64,000 bases of DNA from positions 124,001 to 188,000 of the forward strand of contig NZ_SRZY01000029.1 of the NCBI RefSeq assembly GCF_006476045.1, read 5' to 3'. Under the pieces are notes generated by a model. That model was not told the origin of the DNA. It saw only the letters and a list, made by a program, of their open reading frames with translations, and ran no database searches. Of this stretch, positions 35,619 to 44,249 are shown in pieces. This DNA comes from Sphingobacterium lumbrici. Its GTDB lineage: Bacteria; Bacteroidota; Bacteroidia; Sphingobacteriales; Sphingobacteriaceae. A program made the position numbers and the translations under genes. Within the stretch, counting starts at the first letter, position 1. Each line of letters starts with the position of its first letter.

Positions 35619-37337
35619 ATGAGTATTGCATTATCCGAACAGGAACAACAACGCAGACAAAATCTTCAAGGCATCATCGATTTAGGGATCAACCCATTTC
35701 CGGCAGATGAATTTGAAGTGAACGCAACTGCCGGAGATATATTAGAAAATTACGAAAGAGATAAACTTAATTATAAGAACATACGGATTGCTGGCCGAAT
35801 TATGAGCCGTCGTATTATGGGAAGTGCTTCTTTCATTGAAATCCAAGACGCTACCGGACGCATTCAGGCCTATGTAAAGCGCGATGAAATATGTCCTGAA
35901 GACGATAAAACATTCTATAATACCGTTTTCAAAAAGCTGCTAGACATTGGTGACATCGTAGGTATTGAGGGATATGTTTTTACAACACAGACAGGAGAAA
36001 TATCTGTTCACGCACAAAAGCTTACTATCCTTACCAAATCTTTACGCCCTCTACCCATCGTAAAAGAAGCCGATGGCAAAACTTTTGATGCTTTTACAGA
36101 TCCGGAGTTACGGTACAGAATGCGTTATGTGGATTTAATTGTCAATTCGCAAAATAAAGATATTTTTGTAAAACGCACCAAGTTATTCAGTGCAATGCGT
36201 AATTTCTTTAATGAAGCGGGTTATATGGAGGTAGAAACCCCAGTACTTCAAGCTATACCTGGAGGAGCTGCTGCCAGACCATTCATCACCCATCACAATG
36301 CACTAGACATGCCCTTATACCTTCGCATTGCCAACGAATTGTACCTGAAACGACTTATCGTTGGTGGATTTGATGGTGTATACGAATTTTCTAAAAACTT
36401 CAGAAATGAGGGCATGGATCGCACCCACAATCCTGAATTTACAGCGATGGAAATATATGTAGCCTATAAGGACTACAATTGGATGATGAATTTCACCGAG
36501 CGCCTATTAGAACATTGTGCGATTGAAGTAAATGGTACAACAGAAGCAATATTTGGAGATAAAGAGATTGACTTCAAAGCTCCTTATCCACGCGTTTCTA
36601 TGACCGATGCCATCAAACATTTCACAGGTTTTGATATCACCGGCAAATCGGAAGCGGCATTACGAGCTGCAGCTACAGAAATGGGAATAGCCGTAAATGA
36701 AACGATGGGCAAAGGAAAATTAATTGATGAAATTTTCGGGGAAAAGTGCGAAGGCAACTTCATCCAACCTACCTTCATTACCGACTATCCTATCGAAATG
36801 TCGCCACTTACTAAAAAGCACCGTGATAATCCTACACTTACAGAACGATTTGAATTGATGGTCTGTGGTAAAGAAATTGCAAATGCGTATTCCGAATTAA
36901 ATGACCCTATAGATCAACGTGAGCGTTTTGAAGATCAATTACGCTTGTCCGAGAAAGGAGACGACGAAGCGATGTTTATTGATCAAGACTTCTTACGTGC
37001 GCTTGAATATGGTATGCCACCAACATCGGGCTTAGGGATCGGTATGGACAGACTGATTATGTTCTTAACAAATAATCCGTCTATTCAAGAAGTATTATTC
37101 TTTCCACAGATGCGCCCGGAAAAAATCGTTAAAGTGGCATCGGAAGAGGATTATCTTGTGCAAGGTATCCCGGCAGAATGGATTCCGGTACTTCAAAAAA
37201 TGGGTTTTACAACCATTGAAGCTCTTAAGGAAGCCAATCCAAACAAAGTATTTAATGATTTAGGTGGAATGCGTAAAAAGATGAAACTAGAGATTCAAAT
37301 GCCAGCTAAAGAAGATGTATTAAATTGGTTTAACTAA
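35619..37337 (+). CDS. lysS: Lysine--tRNA ligase (class II)
   Basis: 572 aa. The OB-fold anticodon-binding domain comes first (IRIAGRIMSRRIMGSASFIE). Class II motif 1 includes FFNEAGYMEVETPVLQAIPG, motif 2 has FRNEGMDRTHNPEFTAMEIY and motif 3 has GLGIGMDRLIMFL. The protein is about 65 residues longer than E. coli LysS because of a C-terminal helical extension (about 505-572, with WIPVLQKMGFTTIEALKEAN), which I believe is usual in Bacteroidota. It ends at a 46-bp perfect palindrome. Confidence 0.97.
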   Translation: MSIALSEQEQQRRQNLQGIIDLGINPFPADEFEVNATAGDILENYERDKLNYKNIRIAGRIMSRRIMGSASFIEIQDATGRIQAYVKRDEICPEDDKTFYNTVFKKLLDIGDIVGIEGYVFTTQTGEISVHAQKLTILTKSLRPLPIVKEADGKTFDAFTDPELRYRMRYVDLIVNSQNKDIFVKRTKLFSAMRNFFNEAGYMEVETPVLQAIPGGAAARPFITHHNALDMPLYLRIANELYLKRLIVGGFDGVYEFSKNFRNEGMDRTHNPEFTAMEIYVAYKDYNWMMNFTERLLEHCAIEVNGTTEAIFGDKEIDFKAPYPRVSMTDAIKHFTGFDITGKSEAALRAAATEMGIAVNETMGKGKLIDEIFGEKCEGNFIQPTFITDYPIEMSPLTKKHRDNPTLTERFELMVCGKEIANAYSELNDPIDQRERFEDQLRLSEKGDDEAMFIDQDFLRALEYGMPPTSGLGIGMDRLIMFLTNNPSIQEVLFFPQMRPEKIVKVASEEDYLVQGIPAEWIPVLQKMGFTTIEALKEANPNKVFNDLGGMRKKMKLEIQMPAKEDVLNWFN

Positions 37338-37340
37338 ATG

Positions 37341-37386
37341 TATAAAGCGAAAGGTCTGGGAAATTTCCCAGACCTTTCGCTTTATA
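37341..37386. terminator. Perfect 46-bp palindrome, bidirectional terminator
   Basis: 37341-37363 and 37364-37386 are exact inverted copies with no spacer (AAAGCGAAAGGTCTGGG on the left arm). It lies between the convergent lysS and lipocalin-like genes. Confidence 0.88.
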
Positions 37387-37402
37387 TTTCCAATCAAATA
37401 CT

Positions 37403-37903
37403 TTACGCTGACATAGATGTATCGCCTACGTCTTTTAACATCTCTTCTGTCGCATCTTTCTCTACTTTCTGCCATGTAATATAAGAGTGTACCAGCCGAC
37501 CAGACGCTAGAATAGGATCTAAAGATTTCTGATACAAAATATCTCCTTCAAAATCAATCTTCCTCAGTTGTTCCCCTCCTTCCCAATTGGGAAACAACGA
37601 GGTCTGGATCGTATACATAACACTTGCTGCTTTATTATCGACATTGTATTTTCCACTAAAAGCAATATAGCCTCGCATTCTTTCTGCCATTTCAATTTCT
37701 GTTGCATTCATCCGATCCCCGGAAACATATTTTTGTACCTGAGAACCTGATATCTGAACAGACATATGACCATCCGGAGCGTAAATTAACAGACCCTTTG
37801 GGGACGTTCCCATTGGAAAACCTGAATCTCCGCCATCTAATGGAACTTCAATATAAGATAGTAGACGCCATGTTCCTACAAGTTCATTTTTTAGTGATGT
37901 CAT
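37403..37903 (-). CDS. Lipocalin-like domain protein
   Basis: 166 aa, no signal peptide. The N-terminus KNELVGTWRLLSYIEVPLDG with the G-T-W motif, then KGLLIYAPDGHMSVQISGS and a Phe/Gly-rich strand (YIAFSGKYNVDN), fits the 'lipocalin-like' family (PF13924 type), a small β-barrel that may bind a hydrophobic ligand. Ligand and role are unknown. Single gene facing lysS. Confidence 0.85.
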   Translation of the reverse strand: MTSLKNELVGTWRLLSYIEVPLDGGDSGFPMGTSPKGLLIYAPDGHMSVQISGSQVQKYVSGDRMNATEIEMAERMRGYIAFSGKYNVDNKAASVMYTIQTSLFPNWEGGEQLRKIDFEGDILYQKSLDPILASGRLVHSYITWQKVEKDATEEMLKDVGDTSMSA

Positions 37904-38265
37904 ATTCTTTTATTTTTACTACAATAACGTTCAAATAGATCAATTAGTTTGTCACAAAATTATGGTATTGTCATTTTCTTTATTTAAAAATTTAGTGCAT
38001 TTAAAATGGTTTTAACTGTTACGATTGTATCACGTCATAAATGCTGTAACACATATTTCCAAAGAAGATTTTAAAGAAAACTATTTCTAAAACATCAATT
38101 TTGATCAAGGGATTAGCAAAGCAATGGGAAGGTTGTGATAAATGGATTTAGAATGGTAATATATAGAACGTATATTAATAAATTAACTGTTAACATAAAC
38201 TTAATCTTATTTTTATAGCAGCCTAATAATAGCCTCATACATTTGAATAAATAAAAAAATATGTT
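37904..38265. other. Intergenic region between divergent units
   Basis: About 360 bp, AT-rich. It holds the presumed promoter of the lipocalin-like gene (not pinpointed) and, near the right end, TTAAC-T-GTTAA (38183-38193) followed by a near-consensus -7 box TATTTTTA (38208-38215) pointing at the 31-codon ORF. No longer coding potential was recognised. Confidence 0.4.
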
Positions 38266-38361
38266 ATGATAAAAGATTTAGAACTAACGCCTTTAGAGAT
38301 CTTCTTCGAGAAAGCAGAACTGCTGTACGATGGAGATGATTATGTCGTATTAGAAGACTAA
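38266..38361 (+). CDS. Possible 31-aa acidic peptide, unrecognised
   Basis: ATG at 38266, stop TAA at 38359-38361. The peptide is amphipathic and acidic: a helix-like MIKDLELTPLEIFFEKAELL followed by YDGDDYVVLED. A near-consensus promoter box lies about 50 bp upstream, and an 11-bp perfect hairpin starts 10 bp after the stop. It has no signal peptide and no Cys. It might be an expressed microprotein or the leader of a small RNA; codon number is too low to be sure. Confidence 0.4.
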   Translation: MIKDLELTPLEIFFEKAELLYDGDDYVVLED

Positions 38362-38370
38362 AAGGCCTGC

Positions 38371-38396
38371 TTACTTAAACACATCTGTTTAAGTAA
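38371..38396 (+). terminator. Hairpin after the 31-aa ORF
   Basis: TTACTTAAACA (38371-38381) pairs perfectly with TGTTTAAGTAA (38386-38396), 4-nt loop. AT-rich and without a clean T-run, so a weak terminator or an sRNA 3' stem. Confidence 0.45.
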
Positions 38397-38515
38397 TTAA
38401 ATTTAAAACAAGCACAATCCATATATATAAGAAAGAGGGTATCTCAGTTAATATTACTAAATATTCAGCAAATACTCATAATTTAAACTGTCTACTGAAG
38501 ATATTAAAATGAAAA

Positions 38516-38544
38516 GAGGTTGCTTCTACTCTTGAAACAACCTC
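38516..38544 (-). terminator. Terminator of the PurF-like gene
   Basis: GAGGTTG (38516-38522) pairs with CAACCTC (38538-38544); the minus-strand side continues with TTTTCATTTT. Confidence 0.65.
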
Positions 38545-38567
38545 ATTCCTATTGAAATACCTATTTA

Positions 38568-40478
38568 CTAACTACTGAAATATGCACGGACATTTTTACC
38601 TTCCATCCAATTCATGAAAGCTTTGTTCACAACCTTGTTTCCACCCGGAGTTGGATAATCGCCTGAAAAATACCAATCTCCTTTATGGCTAGGACAAGCC
38701 ACATGTAGGTTATCCAACGTCTGGAAAATCACTTCTAACCCTGCTTTCAGATCATGCGGTCTTACAATAGCTGCAATTTCTTTAGAAATTTCATCATCCG
38801 TAAAAGGTTCGTAAATCGCCTTAACATAGTTTTCTACTTCATCTTTTGGTTTGGTAATAGAAGCCAAACACTTTTGGTATACTTCCTCAATAATATGAGA
38901 CATCCCTTTTTGTTTCAATAAAGAAATCGCTGCCTCGAATGCAACGAACTCCCCCATACGGGACATATCAATACCGTAACAGTCAGGGTAACGAATCTGA
39001 GGAGCAGAGGATACAATAACAATTTTCTTCGGATTGAGGCGGTCTAAGATCGTCAAAATGGATTGTTTAAGTGTCGTACCTCTCACAATGGAATCATCGA
39101 TAGCCACAATCGTATCTTCATGATCCTTTACTATTCCATAGGTTGTATCGTACACATGCTGTACCATATCCTGACGGTCAGCATCTTGTGTAATGAAGGT
39201 ACGCAATTTTGCATCCTTAACATTCAGTTTTTCAAAACGAGGATGAAGATTTAAGATTTCTTCCAATTCTTCGTCAGAAATTTTGTCATCACGGTTTAAA
39301 AGTGCATTTTTCTGAAAATCCCGAACATATTGGTTGATGCCCTCCATTACTCCATAATAAGAAACTTCTGCCGTATTTGGAATAAAAGAAAACACCGTAT
39401 TATTTATATCTTTATTAATTGCCTGTAAGACTTGAGGACAAAGCAATTGTCCCAAAGATTTACGTTCCTTATAAATATCTGCATCCGAGCCGCGAGAGAA
39501 ATAAATACGTTCAAAAGAACACGATTTCTGTTCTGCCGGTTGCCTGAACATTTCCTCCGTTACCGTACCATCCTTTTTCGCAATCAGGGCGTAACCAGGC
39601 TTTATCTCTTTAACCGTATTTAATGGGATATTAAAAGCCGTTTGAATTACAGGTCTTTCTGAAGCGACTACCAAAATCTCATCATCTTGATAATAAAATG
39701 CCGGACGTATACCCGCTGGATCACGCATTACAAATGCATCTCCATGACCAAATATACCGGCAATAGTGTACCCACCATCCCACGTCTTTGCAGAACGGGT
39801 TAAGATTTTGGCGACATCCAGATTTTTACCTATCTGTGCACTAATCTCAATATTAGAATATCCCTCTTCTTTAAACTGATCAAAAAGCTCTTGATTCTCA
39901 TCATCTAGGAAATGTCCGATTTTTTCTAATACGGTAATAGTATCAGCCTGTTCTTTCGGATGCTGTCCCAGATCATATAACTGCTGTAAGAGCTCGTCAA
40001 CATTTGTCATATTGAAGTTACCTGCTACCACTAAGTTACGTGTCATCCAATTATTTTGGCGTAAAAACGGATGGCAGCTTTCAATGCTATTCTTACCGTG
40101 GGTACCATAGCGCAAATGCCCTAGTAAAACTTCCCCCGTAAAACTAACATTATCTTTTAACCATTGCGTATCCTTTGATTCTTCCGGATAAGCCTTATTG
40201 ACAGCAGCAAATTTTTTCTGAACGTATTCAAAGATATCTGCCACCGCAGTTGATCCCATCGCCCTATACCTACTGATATAACGATGGCCCGGCTTCACAT
40301 CAAATTTAATAGTCGCGATTCCCGCTCCGTCCTGACCACGGTTATGTTGTTTCTCCATAAGGAGATACAATTTATTAATTCCGTAATAGGGCGTACCGTA
40401 TTTTTCTTGATAATAAGACAGGGGCTTTAATAGTCGAATAAGTGCAATACCACACTCGTGTTTTATAGCGTCACTCAT
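38568..40478 (-). CDS. Amidophosphoribosyltransferase-like enzyme, long form
   Basis: 636 aa, about 130 longer than E. coli PurF. The N-terminal glutaminase (Ntn) domain begins MSDAIKHECGIALIRL, so the nucleophile would be Cys9 after removal of a short propeptide, with NRGQDGAGIATI, LLGHLRYGTHGKNS and GNFNMTNVDEL as in class II amidotransferases. The phosphoribosyltransferase domain has the PRPP motif VAIDDSIVRGTT. The extra length is an insertion in the middle and a C-terminal tail (about 560-636). Such long versions are common in Bacteroidota beside a normal PurF. Whether it makes phosphoribosylamine for purines or a related reaction is uncertain. Confidence 0.85.
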   Translation of the reverse strand: MSDAIKHECGIALIRLLKPLSYYQEKYGTPYYGINKLYLLMEKQHNRGQDGAGIATIKFDVKPGHRYISRYRAMGSTAVADIFEYVQKKFAAVNKAYPEESKDTQWLKDNVSFTGEVLLGHLRYGTHGKNSIESCHPFLRQNNWMTRNLVVAGNFNMTNVDELLQQLYDLGQHPKEQADTITVLEKIGHFLDDENQELFDQFKEEGYSNIEISAQIGKNLDVAKILTRSAKTWDGGYTIAGIFGHGDAFVMRDPAGIRPAFYYQDDEILVVASERPVIQTAFNIPLNTVKEIKPGYALIAKKDGTVTEEMFRQPAEQKSCSFERIYFSRGSDADIYKERKSLGQLLCPQVLQAINKDINNTVFSFIPNTAEVSYYGVMEGINQYVRDFQKNALLNRDDKISDEELEEILNLHPRFEKLNVKDAKLRTFITQDADRQDMVQHVYDTTYGIVKDHEDTIVAIDDSIVRGTTLKQSILTILDRLNPKKIVIVSSAPQIRYPDCYGIDMSRMGEFVAFEAAISLLKQKGMSHIIEEVYQKCLASITKPKDEVENYVKAIYEPFTDDEISKEIAAIVRPHDLKAGLEVIFQTLDNLHVACPSHKGDWYFSGDYPTPGGNKVVNKAFMNWMEGKNVRAYFSS

Positions 40479-40495
40479 AGCTTGAATTGATGCTG

Positions 40496-40503
40496 CAAAG
40501 GTA
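40496..40503 (-). promoter_or_regulatory. -7 box TACCTTTG for the PurF-like gene
   Basis: Minus-strand TACCTTTG; predicted transcript start near 40491, 13 nt before the ATG at 40478. Confidence 0.55.
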
Positions 40504-40575
40504 ATAATATTTTAAAGATTATTCGCACAGTAAAAAGTGTCAATTTATGATATATGACATTTGGTACATAAAAAC

Positions 40576-40607
40576 AATACCACGGCTTCCCTTGAGGCCA
40601 TGGTATT
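40576..40607 (-). terminator. Terminator of amt
   Basis: AATACCA (40576-40582) pairs with TGGTATT (40601-40607), plus an inner GGC/GCC; the minus-strand tail has GTTTTTATG. Confidence 0.7.
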
Positions 40608-40631
40608 AATTTAAGTAAATACAACGGAACC

Positions 40632-41951
40632 TTATAGTTTTTCTCCGTGTTGTGATAAATCTAAACCAATTTCTTCTTCTTCATCCGTAACACGCAGCGA
40701 CGTAACGGTATCCGTAAGCTTCAATAAAACTAAGGCCATTACTAAAGTAAAAATAGTAGCCCCTATCAAACCGATGACATGCGCGACAAATAAAGAAGTT
40801 TCGCCAAAAAACAAACCATTTGATTCGACGGCTGAATTAATGGATTGATGCGCAAACACCCCTGTAAGCAACATACCTACCATACCCCCTACACCATGAC
40901 TTGGAAACACGTCCAATGTATCATCCAATTTTGACTTTGTTCTCCAATCGATCACCAAACGGCTAACAATTGCTGCTACCGCCCCGATAACGAGCGAATG
41001 CGGCACCGTAACAAATCCAGCTGCGGGTGTAATAGCTACCAGACCGACAACAACTCCTATACACACTCCCATCGCTGATGGTTTAATACCCCTAGCCGCA
41101 TCAAAAAAGATATACGTAAGCGCTGCCGCTCCCGAAGCAGTGGAAGTAGTTGCCAGTGCCGTGGCTGCCAACTGCGATGCTCCAAATGCAGAACCCGCAT
41201 TGAAACCAAACCAACCGAACCATAACATACCCGTACCCAATAGCACATATGTTATACGTGCAGGTGTATGTTCTTTGAAATGTTTACCCTGTTTAAGGTA
41301 GATCGCTGAGGCTAATGCAGTAAGGCCTGCCGACATATGTACTACAGTACCACCCGCAAAATCCAATACTCCCATTTTAAACAGAATACCATCAGGGTGC
41401 CATGTAGCATGCGCTAATGGTGCATAAATAAATACGAAAAACAACCCAATAAATAAAACATACGAAGTAAACTTAATACGTTCGGCAAATGCTCCGGTAA
41501 TTAAAGCCGGCGTGATAATCGCAAATTTTAACTGATACATTGCAAACAACGTAAAAGGAATAGTAGGTGCTCCCCCCCAGGGCTGTCCATCTAAAACTCC
41601 GTTAAACATAAAATAGGTTGTAGGATCTCCAATAATACCCCCCACAGAATTTCCAAAAACCAATGAGAATCCAAATACTACCCAAATTACCGCTACAACA
41701 GCCATGCAAATAAAACTTTGCAGCATGGTTGAAATAACGTTTTTCTTCTTGACCATACCTCCATAAAAGTAGGCTAAACCCGGTGTCATTATCAACACTA
41801 AAGCAGTTGACGCTAACATCCAAGCCACATCAGCACCATTATATTCATATTCCACTCCATCGTTTGGCAAAGAAGGATTAAAAAAAGCCAAAACAACAAT
41901 CAAAAACATCAATAAAATTGGTAAAAATGATTTCTTTCCTGATAAACTCAT
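40632..41951 (-). CDS. amt: Ammonium transporter Amt
   Basis: 439 aa with an N-terminal signal-like helix and 11 further hydrophobic helices. Family signatures are seen: DVAWMLASTALVLIMTPGLA, FYGGMVKKKN, DFAGGTVVHMSAGLTALASA and FPSHGVGGMVGMLLTG. The two pore histidines are in VVHMSAG and FPSHGVGG. It carries ammonium across the inner membrane. No glnK/glnB is adjacent, so nitrogen control is not seen here. Monocistronic. Confidence 0.96.
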   Translation of the reverse strand: MSLSGKKSFLPILLMFLIVVLAFFNPSLPNDGVEYEYNGADVAWMLASTALVLIMTPGLAYFYGGMVKKKNVISTMLQSFICMAVVAVIWVVFGFSLVFGNSVGGIIGDPTTYFMFNGVLDGQPWGGAPTIPFTLFAMYQLKFAIITPALITGAFAERIKFTSYVLFIGLFFVFIYAPLAHATWHPDGILFKMGVLDFAGGTVVHMSAGLTALASAIYLKQGKHFKEHTPARITYVLLGTGMLWFGWFGFNAGSAFGASQLAATALATTSTASGAAALTYIFFDAARGIKPSAMGVCIGVVVGLVAITPAAGFVTVPHSLVIGAVAAIVSRLVIDWRTKSKLDDTLDVFPSHGVGGMVGMLLTGVFAHQSINSAVESNGLFFGETSLFVAHVIGLIGATIFTLVMALVLLKLTDTVTSLRVTDEEEEIGLDLSQHGEKL

Positions 41952-42119
41952 AACATATTACAATTATTTTAAACAAAAATACATTTTTATTGATAAAATA
42001 AAATAAAACACGTTATTTTTTTAAAAAAAATAAAAATTTAAACCAAAAAACAGATAAAGATCCACTAATATTCACACATAAATCATTTAAAACAAACACA
42101 ACCAACATTAAACAACGAA

Positions 42120-42452
42120 TTATCTAAAAATTCTATCCCATATATTCTCCTTTAGACCAACATAAAGTACATCATCCACTTCTTTGAGTGGATAAATCTG
42201 TATATAATTACCCTGTCCTACTGCCCCCCTTCCATCTATCAAATTAAATCGATGTCGATGATAGGGACAAACCACTTCCCTACCTTCACACCATCCATGT
42301 GCTAGATTCGCCCCTGCATGCGGACATTTTTTGGAGAATGCAATCCACCGATCCTCATTCCATACCAAACAAAAGGATTTTTCGGGTAACTCGACAAGTT
42401 GGATTACTGCTTTTTGAGAAAGATAATAGTGGGGTATTTCAATCCATTTCAT
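42120..42452 (-). CDS. Rieske [2Fe-2S] ferredoxin-like protein
   Basis: 110 aa single-domain protein, no signal. The cluster ligands are CPHAGANL (CxH) and CPYHRHRFNL (CxxH), 18-20 residues apart, as in NirD-type and dioxygenase ferredoxin Rieske proteins. The redox partner is not adjacent, so its electron-transfer role is open. 42453-42722 shows no gene. Confidence 0.93.
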   Translation of the reverse strand: MKWIEIPHYYLSQKAVIQLVELPEKSFCLVWNEDRWIAFSKKCPHAGANLAHGWCEGREVVCPYHRHRFNLIDGRGAVGQGNYIQIYPLKEVDDVLYVGLKENIWDRIFR

Positions 42453-42722
42453 ATTATGTATATAACATGTTTACAACTTCGCATCAGACAAGATGAATAT
42501 TTCATAGGAAACCTATTTAGATAAAAATCCTCTTGGCAGTAACAATTAAATATTATCTTTAAACTTAGATAAAATGCGCTGTATTCACAAACCGAGCTTG
42601 CGATCTCATCAATACGCTATAAAGCAAACTCAAATGAATGATACTTAATAAAATTCTAATAAGGGCTCTATTTGTCGGTGAATTAAAATAATTACGGATG
42701 AAATACACAAAACAAGAGAAAC

Positions 42723-42914
42723 GTGCCTAAAGATTTAAAGAAAAGATTTGACAGAATAGTAGAAATCCTTATACAATTACAATCCAAGCGCATCGTTAAA
42801 GCGAAGGAGCTTTCGGATCGATTTGAAGCAAGTCCCCGTACAATATACGGTGATATAAAAAGTGTGGAACAGGCCGGTGTACCCATTATTGGCGAAGCGG
42901 GCACAGAGTCTTAA
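42723..42914 (+). pseudogene. Truncated HTH/WYL-type transcriptional regulator
   Basis: 63 codons with a GTG start. FDRIVEILIQLQSKRIVKAK, then ELSDRFEASPRTIYGDIKSV and EQAGVPIIGEAG, is the N-terminal HTH_11 winged helix of YafY/WYL regulators. In full-length members this is followed by G-Y-x-L and about 250 more residues; here a TES and stop follow at once. No WYL domain is found downstream in any frame I checked, so it is probably a remnant. Confidence 0.7.
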
Positions 42915-42947
42915 AAACAATAATTTATAGCAACAAATGCGCAATAG

Positions 42948-42970
42948 AAACGTTGACTTTTTGAACGTTT
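42948..42970. promoter_or_regulatory. Inverted repeat AAACGTT-N9-AACGTTT upstream of the GNAT gene
   Basis: Perfect 7-bp arms (42948-42954 and 42964-42970) about 75 bp before the GNAT start, downstream of the broken regulator. It has operator-like geometry; no protein is assigned. Confidence 0.3.
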
Positions 42971-43045
42971 GATTTCCCGCTATCATGACAAACATAAATA
43001 ACGCACGCATCTTATCAGGAGAATATCCAATAATCCACAGCATAT

Positions 43046-43606
43046 ATGATCATTATTGATAAAAACATTCATTTAGCACGGAGCAGTGTATCACATGCTG
43101 AAGCTTTATTTGAGGCAGTTGATCGGAATCGAGCACATTTATCTGGCTTTTTGCCTTGGGTGCACAGTATGAAAGACATCGATGACCTGTCGAGCTACTT
43201 AGCGAAATGCAATACGCTTATTGAAGAAGGCACCGAAATCAGCTATGAAATTATCGTCAGCAACCAAATCGTTGGGCGAATAGGCCTCCATCACATCGAT
43301 AGATATAATCAACACGCCTCTATTGGTTATTGGCTTACAGAGCAAGCACAGGGTCGGGGAATAATCATTCGGGCCTGCCGGCGTTTAATTAGCTACGCAT
43401 TTGATACTCTTCATTTAAACCGAATAGAAATATTAGCCGCAAAAGAAAATATAAAAAGTCAAGCTGTTCCCCAAAAACTGGGCTTTACCCAAGAAGGGGT
43501 ATTACGACAGGTCGAAAAAGTGAACGACAAACTACATGATCTGGTTGTATATGCTGTACTGAAAGAAGATTGGGATAAAATGGAAAATCAACAGCACCAC
43601 GAGTAA
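43046..43606 (+). CDS. GNAT acetyltransferase, RimJ/RimL type
   Basis: 186 aa. The order FLPWVHSMKDIDDLSSYL, then IVGRIGLHHID, IGYWLTEQAQGRGIIIRACR (acetyl-CoA pyrophosphate loop Q-x-x-G-x-G/A-like), and LNRIEILAAKENIKSQAVPQ, KLGFTQEGVLR, is that of ribosomal-protein N-acetyltransferases RimJ/RimL and their relatives. It transfers acetyl to an N-terminal amine or small amine; the target is unknown. It may once have been controlled by the adjacent broken regulator. Confidence 0.9.
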   Translation: MIIIDKNIHLARSSVSHAEALFEAVDRNRAHLSGFLPWVHSMKDIDDLSSYLAKCNTLIEEGTEISYEIIVSNQIVGRIGLHHIDRYNQHASIGYWLTEQAQGRGIIIRACRRLISYAFDTLHLNRIEILAAKENIKSQAVPQKLGFTQEGVLRQVEKVNDKLHDLVVYAVLKEDWDKMENQQHHE

Positions 43607-43625
43607 TTTAGCGGTGCCGTTGATT
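43586..43625. terminator. Hairpin between the convergent GNAT and DinB genes
   Basis: 43586-43598 pairs with 43613-43625 (13 bp, one mismatch). The left arm is inside the end of the GNAT gene; the DinB-family gene ends 2 bp away at 43627. Confidence 0.55.
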
Positions 43626-43626
43626 G

Positions 43627-44094
43627 CTATCTATCCCAAAAAAATGGAGGTTCAATATTTAAAGCTCTCAAGTACACATAGCCTTGTGCCCGGTGATGGA
43701 TTTCATTATCGATGAAATACTGGATATTTTGAATTATCGGAAATTCATATTCACCAAATAAATTAAAATTTTCATGAAAGCGCTCCTCCGGTATTTGACG
43801 GTATAATTCGTTAATCCGGGGAGTCTCCAAATCCCATTTCGCCAACAGTTCGTCTTTTGTATTTAAGGGGAGATTATGGTTATAATGATCGGTCGAATTA
43901 TTTACAATCCCCTCAAGTCCGGGCCCAGCTATAGACAATAGTTCTTTTACCAATTCAGCAAATGTGCGCATCCCTCCTATGGAAAAAGAGAACAACTCCT
44001 GTTCTGGAAACTTCTCGATCGTTTTACGAGTTAACGTACGGTGACCTTGCCAATGACTTAATAACTCCTCTTTTGAAATAATTGCTGTGTTCAT
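43627..44094 (-). CDS. DinB-family protein (four-helix bundle)
   Basis: 155 aa. The DinB layout is visible: an N-terminal helix with His (LLSHWQGHRTLTRKTIEKFP), a middle helix TFAELVKELLSIAGPGLEGI and the C-terminal helix with the metal His pair YFIDNEIHHRAQGYVYLRAL. The family uses three His to bind zinc or nickel; some are thiol (bacillithiol-type) transferases, many are of unknown function. Monocistronic. Confidence 0.88.
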   Translation of the reverse strand: MNTAIISKEELLSHWQGHRTLTRKTIEKFPEQELFSFSIGGMRTFAELVKELLSIAGPGLEGIVNNSTDHYNHNLPLNTKDELLAKWDLETPRINELYRQIPEERFHENFNLFGEYEFPIIQNIQYFIDNEIHHRAQGYVYLRALNIEPPFFWDR

Positions 44095-44195
44095 GTTCTT
44101 TTATAATTTAATTGTATCGCTATTGATAAATCAAAGTTACTCATAATGACAGCCTACTGTCAACAGCGATTTCTATTATAAAAAACAAGAAAAAA

Positions 44196-44223
44196 AATCC
44201 CCGTACTTTTCAGTTCGGGGATT
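44196..44223 (-). terminator. Terminator of aconitase
   Basis: AATCCCCG (44196-44203) pairs with CGGGGATT (44216-44223); the minus-strand tail is a T-run of seven. Confidence 0.88.
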
Positions 44224-44249
44224 CGCTATCATTTTATAAAAGCTAAGTT

